DNA of 64,000 nucleotides from Candidatus Bathyarchaeota archaeon (GTDB taxonomy: Archaea > Thermoproteota > Bathyarchaeia > Bathyarchaeales > DTEX01): NCBI GenBank assembly GCA_018397065.1, contig JAGTRI010000001.1, positions 1-64,000 of the forward strand, in the 5' to 3' direction. The first letter of the stretch is position 1. Each line of letters starts with the position of its first letter. The notes beneath the pieces were generated by a model. It was given only the letters and a program-made list of their open reading frames with translations. It was not told the DNA's origin and made no database searches. A program made the translations under genes and the position numbers. Shown here one piece after another: positions 38,595 to 48,649 of this stretch.

Positions 38595-41500
38595 ATGGCG
38601 GTTGAAGAAATTTACGACAAGATAATTGAAGAGATTCGTTTCGGCGTTATTTCCCCTCAAGATATTCGTAAACTGTCTGTTGTCGAGATTAAGACAGCAG
38701 ACACATATGACGAGGATGGCGCCGTAATACCTTCAGGCCTCATGGACAGCAGACTCGGTGTTCTTGAACCAGGGCAAAGATGTAGAACTTGCGGTAACAC
38801 AGCTGCAAGATGCCCAGGACATTTTGGTCATATTGAGCTTGCAGTACCAATTGTCCACGTCGAATTTACCAAAAAAATTCATGATTTGCTTCAGGCATTT
38901 TGCAGAAATTGTGGACACATCTTGTTGTCTGAAACAACAACTAAAAGGCTTAAACGACGTGTTATGCGTATCAAAAAGATGATGGGTTCGGTGCCCGACC
39001 ATTTTTACGACACTGTTCTTGAACGGACAAAGAAAAACAAGGAATGCCCTTACTGCGGTGCAAGGCAATACAAAATCGAGTTTGTTAAGCCAACTGTATT
39101 CTACGAACACATTGAAGAAGGCCCTCAAAGATTAACTGCTAGTATGATACGTGAAAGATTTGAAAGAATACCTGACGAAGACCTTGAAATACTAGGATAC
39201 GACCCTAAAAGCGCACGTCCAGAATGGATGATTCTTCAAGTTCTACCTGTTCCACCCGTTTATGTTCGGCCATCAATTACACTTGAGTCAGGAATTAGGT
39301 CTGAAGACGACTTAACGCACAAGCTAGTTGATATTATCCGAATTAATGAGCGCCTCAAAGAAAACATTGAAGCAGGCGCTCCCACGCTTATTATTCAGGA
39401 TCTTTCAGAACTTCTGGAATACCATGTTACCACATATTTTAACAATGAATCCTCAGGAATCCCGCCAGCGAGACATCGGTCAGGAAGAGCCCTAAAAACA
39501 TTGTCTCAACGACTTAAAGGTAAAGAAGGACGGTTTAGAAGCAACCTTTCTGGGAAAAGAGTTGACTTTTCAGCTCGTACAGTAATTAGTCCAGATCCTA
39601 ATCTTGATATAAGCGAGGTTGGGGTGCCAATAACTATTGCAACAAAGCTTTCTGTTCCAGAGAAAGTTACAAGTTGGAACCTACAAGAGATGCAGCGCTT
39701 AGTGAGCAATGGACCGGACAAATATCCTGGCGCTTTGTACATCGTTAGGCCTGATGGAAAACGTGTAAGATTAGAGTTCGTTTTAGATAGAGAAAAAATC
39801 GCTGAAGGCGTAGAACCTGGATACATCGTTGAACGGCACATTAGAGATGGAGACGTAGTGATCTTCAACAGGCAACCTTCGCTTCATAGGATGTCCATAA
39901 TGGCTCACTACGTGAAGGTTTTACCCTATAAGACGTTCCGCCTGCATCTATGTGTGTGCCCACCCTACAACGCGGACTTCGATGGGGATGAAATGAACCT
40001 TCACGTTCCACAAAGCGAAGAAGCTCAGACTGAAGCCCGAATTTTGATGCAAGTACAAGACCACATCCTTTCACCAAGATTTGGCGGTCCAATTATAGGT
40101 GCCATTCGAGATTTCATAAGTGGAGCATATTTACTGACTCGAAGTAAACCAGAACCTACTTACCTAAACAAAAAAGAAGTCTGTGAACTTTTGTTTGCAA
40201 CAAGATATGATGGGCCATTACCGGAACCAGAAAAGAAGAAGCCTCAGCCGTTATGGACTGGTAAACAAATATTTAGCCTCTTTTTGCCAAAGGATCTTAA
40301 CTACGCTTTAAAGGCAAGTATTTGTCAAAACTGTAAGGAATGTTTACGCGAGAAATGTCCGCATGACGCTTATGTTGTCATAAAAAACGGTATTCTTGTA
40401 AACGGGGCAATAGACAGAAACTCTATAGGCGCAGAAAAGTCGGAAAGCCTCCTTCACAGAATAATAAAAGATTACGGAACTGATGCTGGAAGAGAATTTC
40501 TGAATAAGATCAGCTGTTTATTAGCCAAATTTGTTTCAATGCGCGGTCTCTCATACTCTTTCAGTGAACTGGAACTTTCACAAAACGCTAAGCAGAAAAT
40601 ACAACGTCGAATCAAGGAGGCGGAAAAGAACGTCGAAAGGCTAACTCAGCAGCTACTTAATAGAGAACTAGAAAGATTACCTGGGCAAAGCCTCGAAGAA
40701 TCGTTTGAGATTTACGTTATGGATGAGCTGTCGAAAGCCAGAGAAAAAGCAGGTGAAGTTGCTGATCTAGATTTCAGCATGGACAACGCAGGAGTGATAA
40801 TGACAAGAAGCGGAGCTAGAGGTTCAACTATGAACATAGGTCAAATGGCGGCATGCCTTGGCCAACAATCTGTTCGAGGAAAAAGAATTATGCGTGGATA
40901 CTTAGATAGGGCTCTCCCTCATTTCGAGCCCGGTGATCCTTCTCCAAAAGCAAGAGGCTTCATTTACTCTTCATATCGTGACGGGTTAAATCCCATCGAG
41001 TTTTTCTTCCACGCTATGGGTGGCCGTGAAGGCCTCGTGGACACCGCCGTTCGAACACAACAAAGCGGTTACATGCAAAGACGGCTGATCAACGCAATGG
41101 AACACCTTCGTGTCGAATACGATGGAACTGTTAGGAACTCTGTGGGCGACATCATACAATTCAAGTATGGCGAAGACGGTGTAGACCCAGCTCGCAGCGA
41201 CCATGGTAAAGCCGTAAACGTCAGCAGACTTGTCGAACAAATCGAGCTTGCAATGGAAAAGGGTACTGCAGCATCAGAAAAGTTTATTGATGAACGCCTA
41301 GAACAAGTGAAAGATCAGCTTACTCCTCTTTTGATGAAAGAGTTAAAGGAAAATCTTACAAGAGCAAATTTAACAGAAAAGGGTGTAGACTTGGCTGTTA
41401 ATCTTACAGTTGAACGATATAGGAAGTCGCTCGTTGAGCCTGGAGAGGCAATAGGTATAGTTGCCGCCCAATCGATCGGTGAACCAGGTACTCAGATGAC

Positions 41501-42428
41501 TTTACGAACCTTCCATTATGCAGGTGTTAAAGAGCAAAACGTTACAATTGGTCTTCCTCGCCTCATCGAAATAGTGGATGCAAGAAGAGAACCTTCCACT
41601 CCAACCATGACTATTTACTTGGATAAGGAAAACAGCAAAAACTTAGAAAAAGCTAAAAAGGTTGCGCAAAGTATCCTTTGCACTACAATTCAAGACGTAG
41701 CTGAGGCTCTTTACATTAACCACGAAGCTGAAGGAATCGTGATCGAGCTTAACCCAGAGAAAATGAAGGAAAGAGGGATCACGACAGAAATGATTGTTGA
41801 GTCCCTTAACGTTCCAAAGTACTCAGTAAATTTCGAAGATAACAAAATTTTCATCGACTCCAAAAAGCAAGTTCCCGCAAGAAGGCTTCTAGACCAAATA
41901 TCTTCCCATCATCTGCATGGTGTGCCTGAAATCAAAAGAGTCCTAGTTATAGATGAAGAAGGCGAATGGGTTATAAGAACCGATGGGTCGAACCTGACAA
42001 AGGTTCTTGAGGTTCCAGGGGTTGATCCTACGAGGACCACCACGAACAACATTCACGAAATATCAAAGACTTTAGGTGTTGAAGCTGCTCGAAATGCGTT
42101 AATTGCAGAGGCAGTGGGTGTGCTTGAGGAACAAGGCATGGACGTAGACATAAGACACATTATGCTCGTTGCCGACATCATGGCAGCCACAGGCAACATT
42201 AGGCAAATTGGTCGGCATGGCGTGAGCGGAGGAAAAGCCAGTGTTCTGGCAAGAGCGGCTTTCGAGATCACAGTTCCAAACATCGTTGATGCTGCTGTTA
42301 AAGGCGAGAAAGATTTGTTGAAGGGAGTTACTGAAAACGTCATAGTTGGACAATCAATACCGATTGGAACAGGACTCGTTGACATTTACATGTCTGCAGT
42401 ATCGCCTGAAAAGACGGAGGAGAAATGA
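38595..42428 (+). CDS. rpoA: DNA-directed RNA polymerase subunit A, A' and A'' in one ORF
   Basis: 1277 aa containing NADFDGDEMNLHVPQ (A') and GEPGTQMTLRTFHYAGV (A''). Confidence 0.97.
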   Translation: MAVEEIYDKIIEEIRFGVISPQDIRKLSVVEIKTADTYDEDGAVIPSGLMDSRLGVLEPGQRCRTCGNTAARCPGHFGHIELAVPIVHVEFTKKIHDLLQAFCRNCGHILLSETTTKRLKRRVMRIKKMMGSVPDHFYDTVLERTKKNKECPYCGARQYKIEFVKPTVFYEHIEEGPQRLTASMIRERFERIPDEDLEILGYDPKSARPEWMILQVLPVPPVYVRPSITLESGIRSEDDLTHKLVDIIRINERLKENIEAGAPTLIIQDLSELLEYHVTTYFNNESSGIPPARHRSGRALKTLSQRLKGKEGRFRSNLSGKRVDFSARTVISPDPNLDISEVGVPITIATKLSVPEKVTSWNLQEMQRLVSNGPDKYPGALYIVRPDGKRVRLEFVLDREKIAEGVEPGYIVERHIRDGDVVIFNRQPSLHRMSIMAHYVKVLPYKTFRLHLCVCPPYNADFDGDEMNLHVPQSEEAQTEARILMQVQDHILSPRFGGPIIGAIRDFISGAYLLTRSKPEPTYLNKKEVCELLFATRYDGPLPEPEKKKPQPLWTGKQIFSLFLPKDLNYALKASICQNCKECLREKCPHDAYVVIKNGILVNGAIDRNSIGAEKSESLLHRIIKDYGTDAGREFLNKISCLLAKFVSMRGLSYSFSELELSQNAKQKIQRRIKEAEKNVERLTQQLLNRELERLPGQSLEESFEIYVMDELSKAREKAGEVADLDFSMDNAGVIMTRSGARGSTMNIGQMAACLGQQSVRGKRIMRGYLDRALPHFEPGDPSPKARGFIYSSYRDGLNPIEFFFHAMGGREGLVDTAVRTQQSGYMQRRLINAMEHLRVEYDGTVRNSVGDIIQFKYGEDGVDPARSDHGKAVNVSRLVEQIELAMEKGTAASEKFIDERLEQVKDQLTPLLMKELKENLTRANLTEKGVDLAVNLTVERYRKSLVEPGEAIGIVAAQSIGEPGTQMTLRTFHYAGVKEQNVTIGLPRLIEIVDARREPSTPTMTIYLDKENSKNLEKAKKVAQSILCTTIQDVAEALYINHEAEGIVIELNPEKMKERGITTEMIVESLNVPKYSVNFEDNKIFIDSKKQVPARRLLDQISSHHLHGVPEIKRVLVIDEEGEWVIRTDGSNLTKVLEVPGVDPTRTTTNNIHEISKTLGVEAARNALIAEAVGVLEEQGMDVDIRHIMLVADIMAATGNIRQIGRHGVSGGKASVLARAAFEITVPNIVDAAVKGEKDLLKGVTENVIVGQSIPIGTGLVDIYMSAVSPEKTEEK

Positions 42429-42429
42429 G

Positions 42430-42741
42430 TTGGCTGATTTGGACACATCGCTTACGATCGCAATAAAAACTGGTAAAGTTTTATTTGGCTCAAACTCCGC
42501 CTTAAACAGTGCTATGAGTGGAAAAGTTCAACTGGTTATCGCTGCCTCTAACTGTCCAAACAAAGTACGCGTAAATCTTGAACGTTACTGCAAAATTTCA
42601 AAGATCCCATTTCTTGTATACCCAAAAACAGGTTTGGAGCTTGGAAGGCTTTGCGGTAAGCCCTTTGTTGTTTCTGCTTTGGCAATAAGAGATCCTGGAG
42701 ACTCAGACATAGTGAAAAGAGTGGAGGAAAGTAATGTCTAA
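42430..42741 (+). CDS. rpl30e: Ribosomal protein L30e
   Basis: ADLDTSLTIAIKTGKVLFGSNSALNSAMSGKVQLVIAASNCP; TTG start right after the rpoA stop, so the listed ORF start at 42346 is too far upstream. Confidence 0.92.
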   Translation: MADLDTSLTIAIKTGKVLFGSNSALNSAMSGKVQLVIAASNCPNKVRVNLERYCKISKIPFLVYPKTGLELGRLCGKPFVVSALAIRDPGDSDIVKRVEESNV

Positions 42742-43171
42742 AGGCATAAAGTTTACCAATCGCGAAATGCGGTACATCGCCCTTTTCGAAAGTATAACAG
42801 GCGCAACGGTGAGAGACTGCATTGTAGATGAAGACTTCGACAGAGTTATCTTCGTGATAAAAGAAGGCGATGTAGGTATGGCTATAGGTAAACATGGAAA
42901 AAACATCTCGATGCTTGAGAAAATGACTGGAAAAAAACATGAAATCATCGAGTTCTCAGAGGATCCGTCTCAATTTATCAAAAACGCCTTGAAACCCGCT
43001 AAGATCAGGGAAATACGCATTACAGAGAAGCCTGATGGGAAAACAATAGCTGTTGTTTCAGTCGAGCCGAGAGACAAAGGAATCGCGATTGGAAAGAACG
43101 GGAAAAATGCTGAAAGGATCCGTTTTTTGGCAAAACGATACTTTAACATAAACAACGTCTCAATTATGTAA
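42734..43171 (+). CDS. nusA: NusA-like transcription termination/KH-domain protein
   Basis: MAIGKHGKNISMLEKMTGKKHEI and IAIGKNGKNAERIRFLAKRYF (two KH GxxG loops). Confidence 0.93.
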   Translation: MSKGIKFTNREMRYIALFESITGATVRDCIVDEDFDRVIFVIKEGDVGMAIGKHGKNISMLEKMTGKKHEIIEFSEDPSQFIKNALKPAKIREIRITEKPDGKTIAVVSVEPRDKGIAIGKNGKNAERIRFLAKRYFNINNVSIM

Positions 43172-43295
43172 TTTTTTGTCATTTTTTAAATAATAGATGC
43201 CTACGAATAAATAGAAATGTTTAAAAAAAGGATTGACATTTCGCAATAATGAAAAATACAACATAAGGGCAAATCGTAAATGTAAAGGTGAAAAA

Positions 43296-43733
43296 ATGGG
43301 AAAGTCACCTAAAGGTATGTTCGCGGCGCGGAAGCTGCAGTTAAAACGTAAGAAGCTTCGTTGGAGTAAAATAGACTATAAACGTCGCATGCTTAGATTG
43401 GACATTAAATCTGACCCACTTGAAGGAGCGCCCATGGCAAGGGGGATTGTTCTTGAAAAGGTCGGTCGCGAAAGCAAGCAGCCTAACAGCGCCATCAGAA
43501 AATGTGTTCGCACACAGCTTATCAAGAACGGCAAAGTCATCACCGCCTTCCTTCCTGGAGACGGAGCCTTAAATTGCGTGGATGAACACGACGAAGTAAT
43601 TGTTGAGGGCATCGGAGGCTCAAAAGGCGGAGCGTTAGGAGACATCCCGGGAATCAGATGGAAAGTAAGCACAGTAAACGGTGTCTCCCTGAAAGAGCTT
43701 GTATTAGGCAAGAAAGAGAAACCTTTACGTTAA
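43296..43733 (+). CDS. rpsL: Ribosomal protein S12
   Basis: [23 protein letters not shown]...[36 protein letters not shown]; the ATG at 43296 gives the conserved N-terminus. Confidence 0.95.
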   Translation: MGKSPKGMFAARKLQLKRKKLRWSKIDYKRRMLRLDIKSDPLEGAPMARGIVLEKVGRESKQPNSAIRKCVRTQLIKNGKVITAFLPGDGALNCVDEHDEVIVEGIGGSKGGALGDIPGIRWKVSTVNGVSLKELVLGKKEKPLR

Positions 43734-43774
43734 AAAACCTGTGTAAAGGCCTTTTTTCTTTTTGTAATTTTGTT

Positions 43775-44248
43775 TTAGGGTGAGGCAGGTGTCCATGTCA
43801 TCAGCGAGATCTTTTCGATGATTCTCGCTTTTTCACGTGTGTTTGCGTATTCTATGGGAAAATGTTTCTTAACAGGCACGATTATTAGGTGCAGTATCTT
43901 GTTGGTTGCGTCATCCCAAATCTCAATCATGTCCTTCTTGATTTGAAGCGTTGACCGAGCTTTTATTACGCTGTATAGCTCATCGAAGTTTGGGCCTGTT
44001 CTGGAAAGAAGGATGCGGTCCTCAAGTTTTAACGCGTAGATGTCCATGTTTTCAACTTGGATGAACCGAACTACGAGGTCGTAGATGTAGTTCATGTCGG
44101 TTTTAATGTCGGTGATAGCGCCATAGTTGCTGTCTGATCTAAGGAAACTTTTAACCAGCGTCCTAACGAGGTTAGAGACGTCCATAGTCTGTTCTGGGAA
44201 TTCACCTTCAATTTTCTTTTTGAGAGACGAGTTACCCTCAGCTGACAT
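43775..44248 (-). CDS. Hypothetical protein
   Basis: 157-aa ORF convergent with rpsL; no firm family assignment. Confidence 0.6.
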   Translation of the reverse strand: MSAEGNSSLKKKIEGEFPEQTMDVSNLVRTLVKSFLRSDSNYGAITDIKTDMNYIYDLVVRFIQVENMDIYALKLEDRILLSRTGPNFDELYSVIKARSTLQIKKDMIEIWDDATNKILHLIIVPVKKHFPIEYANTREKARIIEKISLMTWTPASP

Positions 44249-44369
44249 CTGAGGCCCACTTCGAAATTTTTAACCTTATATAGACAGTGATTGTTTTTAA
44301 ATAAAACATTTGCCATAACTGAATCTCGATCTGTTTAAATTTGAGTAAAATTCATAAAGGTGTAGGCTT

Positions 44370-45920
44370 TTGGTTTTGAAATCTCCGTTTATAGGCAAAG
44401 CAGGAGGGGTTTCATCTGAACATCCGTTGGCTTCTGTGGCAGGTTTAAAAATTTTGTTAGAGGGTGGGAACGCTTGCGACGCTGCTGTTGCTACTAGCCT
44501 CATGCTTTCTGTAACTCAACCACATCTCGGAGCACTTGGCAGCGACCTTTTTGCCTTGATTCTTGACTCGGCAAGTGGCAGGGTTCATTGCATAAACGCA
44601 AGTGGTTGGGCTCCGAGAAAATTGAACCTTGAATTACTGAGGGAATGTGGTTTTTTCGAGATGTCCGCTGAGTGCCCTCACTCCGTTGTTGTTCCAGGTT
44701 TGATTGACGGATTGAACAAGATTCACGAAAAATTTTGCATATGCGAGTTTAAAAAACTTGCAGAAGACTCCATTCACGTTGCTGAAAACGGGTTTCCCAT
44801 TTCCTATGGTCTCAGTGGAGCGATTAAACATAACGAGCGTAGACTGATGGAGCCGATGGCAAAAAAACTTTTCTTTAAAGACGGAAACCCTCTCTGTTAT
44901 AGTGAAATATTGACCCAAAAAGCCTTAGCTGAGACACTTAGGGAAGTTGCTTCTGACCCGCGTGTTTTTTACGAAGGCTTTATTGCGGAAAAAATCTGTG
45001 ATTATCTTCGGTCTAAAGATGGGGTTTTTGAAATTGACGATTTTTCAGATTATGAGGCTGAGTGGGTTGATCCCTTAATGGTTACTTACGGCGACTATAA
45101 CGTTTATGAGGTTCCGCCGAACAGCCAAGGTGCGACAACTCTTGTTATGCTCAACATTCTTGATTACTTCAACGTTAAACAGTTAGGTGCATTTCACAGT
45201 GAAAGAGTTCATTTGTTTGTTGAGGCTGCCAAAAAAGCATACCTCGATAAGAACTTATATCTTGCTGATCCTAAGTTTGCCTCAGTTCCAATAAAGATGA
45301 TGCTTGAGAAAAGACACGCGCGAAAACTTGCGAAAGACATTAATGTTAATAATGCGTCCGAAGGAACGACTTTGCACCCTGAAGACACCACGAACTTTGT
45401 TGTTTTTGATAAATGGGGAAACGTCGTCTCAGCAATTCAAAGCCTCTACTACAGTTTCGGGTCAGGCCTTATGGATCCAAAGACCGGTGTAATCTTGAAC
45501 TGTAGAGGAGTACACTTCACAAAAACTGGGGCAAACAGGCTTGAGCCTAGAAAAAGGCCCTTGCACACCTTGTCTTCAGTAATTGCGACATCTGATAAAG
45601 ACGAAGTTTATGCGTTCGGAGCTAGCGGAGGCGATTTTAGACCTCAACAGCACGTTTTGCTTTTAACAAACTGTGTAGACTATGGCATGACCCTTCAAGA
45701 AGCCGTTGAAGCGCCAAGGTTCCTGTGGAACGGTGGCAAACAAATAATCATTGAAAAAGGTTTCAATGAGCTTGAGAGTTTGGAAAAAAGAGGGCACGCT
45801 GTGACTCATCAAAAATATCCAGGTGGAACAGGTGTTGCCCACTGCGGTGTAAGAAAGGGAAAAGTTACAACGCTTTGCGCTGATATCAGGGGAGATGGGC
45901 TTCCTTTAGGACCTATTTGA
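44370..45920 (+). CDS. ggt: Gamma-glutamyltransferase family protein
   Basis: SEHPLASVAGLKILLEGGNACDAAVATSLMLSVTQPHLGALGSD, DTTNFVVFDKWGNVVSAIQSLYYSFGSGLM. Confidence 0.92.
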   Translation: MVLKSPFIGKAGGVSSEHPLASVAGLKILLEGGNACDAAVATSLMLSVTQPHLGALGSDLFALILDSASGRVHCINASGWAPRKLNLELLRECGFFEMSAECPHSVVVPGLIDGLNKIHEKFCICEFKKLAEDSIHVAENGFPISYGLSGAIKHNERRLMEPMAKKLFFKDGNPLCYSEILTQKALAETLREVASDPRVFYEGFIAEKICDYLRSKDGVFEIDDFSDYEAEWVDPLMVTYGDYNVYEVPPNSQGATTLVMLNILDYFNVKQLGAFHSERVHLFVEAAKKAYLDKNLYLADPKFASVPIKMMLEKRHARKLAKDINVNNASEGTTLHPEDTTNFVVFDKWGNVVSAIQSLYYSFGSGLMDPKTGVILNCRGVHFTKTGANRLEPRKRPLHTLSSVIATSDKDEVYAFGASGGDFRPQQHVLLLTNCVDYGMTLQEAVEAPRFLWNGGKQIIIEKGFNELESLEKRGHAVTHQKYPGGTGVAHCGVRKGKVTTLCADIRGDGLPLGPI

Positions 45921-45959
45921 AATAATATCTTAGATTTGGAATAACGTTTTTAACATACC

Positions 45960-46538
45960 TTGCATTTAGTTGCAGCGGGTGAAAAAATGCACATAGCTAT
46001 TTGTGGAGAATTAGGTGCTGGATGTACCGAGGTTGGGCATCTACTTTCTGAGATGCTTGGAATAAGGGTCATCAACTCAGCTGCCATCATAAAGAGCATA
46101 GTAACTGATCTTAAAGGAGTTTACCCTGACGAGTCGTTTGGCAAGTTCAAAGACCAAGTGCTCTCAGGCGAAGTGGATTTGGACAAAATGATTTCTGGCG
46201 AAATTCAGGACTTTTTGGAGCAGGGTGACACTATTGTGGAAGGCCGCTCAGCTTTTATGCTTCTCAATAGAAGTGACGTCTTTAAGGTTTTATTAGTTTG
46301 TCCGCTTGAAAAAAGGGCCAAGCATATTGCTAAAAGAAGACAGATTTCCATTGATGAGGCTAAGGAAGACATTCGCGTCAGTGACAGCGAAAGACAACAC
46401 ATGGTTGAAAAAATGTTTAAGGCATACTGGCTTGATCCTCATTACTATGACATTATAATAAACACTGGTTTGTACAGCTTTGAAGAAACTGCAAAACAAA
46501 TACAGGACCTCGTTCAAAAGAAGATGAAAAAATCCTGA
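45960..46538 (+). CDS. Cytidylate kinase-like P-loop protein
   Basis: MHIAICGELGAGCTEVGHLLSEMLG, DTIVEGRSAFML, RQISIDEAKEDIRVSDSERQHM. CMK-like fold with an atypical P-loop. Confidence 0.75.
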   Translation: MHLVAAGEKMHIAICGELGAGCTEVGHLLSEMLGIRVINSAAIIKSIVTDLKGVYPDESFGKFKDQVLSGEVDLDKMISGEIQDFLEQGDTIVEGRSAFMLLNRSDVFKVLLVCPLEKRAKHIAKRRQISIDEAKEDIRVSDSERQHMVEKMFKAYWLDPHYYDIIINTGLYSFEETAKQIQDLVQKKMKKS

Positions 46539-46603
46539 ATGACGTGTTTATGTCCCGTGCGTGTCATACGCGCAGTGTAATATGCTCATCTTGTTGATCC
46601 AGT

Positions 46604-47368
46604 ATGGTTTATTATGTCGCATATATACCACCTCACAATCTTGATGCCCGATTGGAAATAGAGAATCAACTTAAAACTCTGGGCTGCAAGCGGATTCGCG
46701 GATCTTTCTGGGTAATTGGCAAAAAAAGCTTGGCAATGTCAGGAAGGATATTGCAGGGTTTTTCGCCTACCCTTTTAAAAAGAACACGGGAGGTCAGGAA
46801 GCCTGTTTCGCCGAAGGATGGAGAGCAAAGGGAGCTTGGAAGCCTCATCATAATTGCGTATCAAAGCCCTGATGGTTTGACTCGGGTGAAGGTTCGAAAT
46901 TGGATGAGGAGGGCTCCATGCATACGTCTTTGCCCAAATGTGTGTGCTTTTCCGCATAAACACTTCCATGACGAAACAGGGAGACTTATTAACGCAGGAA
47001 TCTTCTGGGAGCACGTTCGAGAGTTTGATGAGAACGCTGTAATTATTCCTCGATTAGTTGTTGTTAACAGTAAGGCTGTTGATAGATTGCTGGCTGCAAC
47101 TGAACATCGCGTAATAAAAGAGGTTGAAAGCATAATTAAGGGATACAAGTCTTTGATTCAAAAAATTGAACAAGACGAAATAGACAAGGTTCGCTCAGTT
47201 AAGATTGTTCGCAGCCTAAAGAGAAGGTTCATACTTGTGAAAAAAGTTTCTGCGTTCTATGACGAATGGCTGAAATTAAACCTTTCAACTACCGTTATGA
47301 AGCCTTATCCGACGATAAGAAAAGCCCGTTACTTGTTTGAGGAAAAATACGGCTCAGCAAGCTGGTAA
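46604..47368 (+). CDS. Uncharacterised protein with two possible Cas2/ChrB-like ferredoxin-fold repeats
   Basis: VYYVAYIPPHNLDARLEIENQLKTLGCKRIRGSFWVI and LIIIAYQSPDGLTRVKVRNWMRRAPCIRLCPNVCAFP. Confidence 0.6.
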   Translation: MVYYVAYIPPHNLDARLEIENQLKTLGCKRIRGSFWVIGKKSLAMSGRILQGFSPTLLKRTREVRKPVSPKDGEQRELGSLIIIAYQSPDGLTRVKVRNWMRRAPCIRLCPNVCAFPHKHFHDETGRLINAGIFWEHVREFDENAVIIPRLVVVNSKAVDRLLAATEHRVIKEVESIIKGYKSLIQKIEQDEIDKVRSVKIVRSLKRRFILVKKVSAFYDEWLKLNLSTTVMKPYPTIRKARYLFEEKYGSASW

Positions 47369-47417
47369 AGGTTTATTTTTTACAAAAACTTAGTGGCTGC
47401 TCAGAGTAGCACTTTTC

Positions 47418-48443
47418 TTATATATTATTATAGAATTCTTTAGGTTTTAGTTCCTTAAATTCACTGGTTTGTTCAACTATGTGTTTTCTTATGTCTAAGC
47501 ACAAATGGCACTTTGAAATGTAGCCGTCATTAAGTTCTCTATAGCCATATTCGTCGACGCTGAACTGTAACAGTTTTCCAATGCCTTTGTCTGATGCAAG
47601 CATGGCAACGACGGGATAATCATCAAGTTCAATTCCTTGACATATTTGGTCAAGGTTTCTTGCGTCACCTAATGAGATGCCTCCGCAGTATCCTGTTATG
47701 TAGTTACAGTAGTTGTCAACGTGAACGTGCCAAGGCCTAGTTAACTCTTCGAGACAGGATTCGTTAACAAAGGCTTCAGCTGGCCTTTTCACAAAAAGAT
47801 GCCTAAGCTTGTAGCATGCTCTGCCCATGGGAATGAGTTCTACAAACCCTAAGCTTCGAGTTCCTGCTTTTTGCAAGTAATCCTGAAATGACAGGGTTCC
47901 TTTGATTTTCAGGCTTCTGAATTGATGATAGAAAAAATCTTGATAAACCATTATGTTTCCGCTGAAAACCTTTTCGCCTATGTTGATTGTTCTAAGCGTC
48001 TTTTCAAACGGAACATACTCGAGAATAAAAGGATTAACGCTAACTAACATGCCGTGGAGCCCAGCTGTTTTCAGCTGAACGAGTTTTTCTTCGGTCTCTT
48101 CATCATCATGGCTCCAAAAACAGTTGGTCTCAACAAAAGTCGACGAAAAACCAATCTTGTGAGCTATCTTGACAAGGTTCAGAAGGAGCCCAAAATTGAG
48201 AAATGGCTCTCCCCCAGTAAAGTGAAGCCCATAGTTCAACCCTAATCTTGAGGTTCGCGCTGGGTAGCTCTGTTCAAAAGCTGCGTGAAGTTGGGTTAGA
48301 ACCTTCTCTGCGTCGACAAGGCTTATCCAGTTAGCTCGGCATTTCGGTGAACAAGCATACATGCAATGTTTGCACTCACTGTTGCACTTGTAAGAAAGCA
48401 AAAGGCCACCTGAAATGGGCTTGGGAACAAGCAGTTTTGGCAT
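47418..48443 (-). CDS. Radical SAM protein
   Basis: LLSYKCNSECKHCMYACSPKC; LHFTGGEPFLNFGLLL; C-terminal cysteines CHLCLDIRKH. Confidence 0.88.
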   Translation of the reverse strand: MPKLLVPKPISGGLLLSYKCNSECKHCMYACSPKCRANWISLVDAEKVLTQLHAAFEQSYPARTSRLGLNYGLHFTGGEPFLNFGLLLNLVKIAHKIGFSSTFVETNCFWSHDDEETEEKLVQLKTAGLHGMLVSVNPFILEYVPFEKTLRTINIGEKVFSGNIMVYQDFFYHQFRSLKIKGTLSFQDYLQKAGTRSLGFVELIPMGRACYKLRHLFVKRPAEAFVNESCLEELTRPWHVHVDNYCNYITGYCGGISLGDARNLDQICQGIELDDYPVVAMLASDKGIGKLLQFSVDEYGYRELNDGYISKCHLCLDIRKHIVEQTSEFKELKPKEFYNNI

Positions 48444-48649
48444 GATATTTCACTAATGTTTGTTCAGCTTGAAAAGTGTTAACATCTGCCTAAAAGTTTG
48501 AGCATCCCTTAATTGTTTCAATTTTTCAGAAATTAACCATCGTATTTGGTGTAGTTGGGCTTACTTTTATGATTTAAATAGTTTTTTAGAAAAGTGTAAA
48601 TAATACACTAATCATCAAATCGATGAAAAATCTTGAGGTCAATTGAGCC

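Noticed and set aside
42346-42429. Long N-terminal extension of L30e in the ORF track
   Set aside because: This part overlaps the rpoA 3' end; the TTG at 42430 gives the expected L30e N-terminus.
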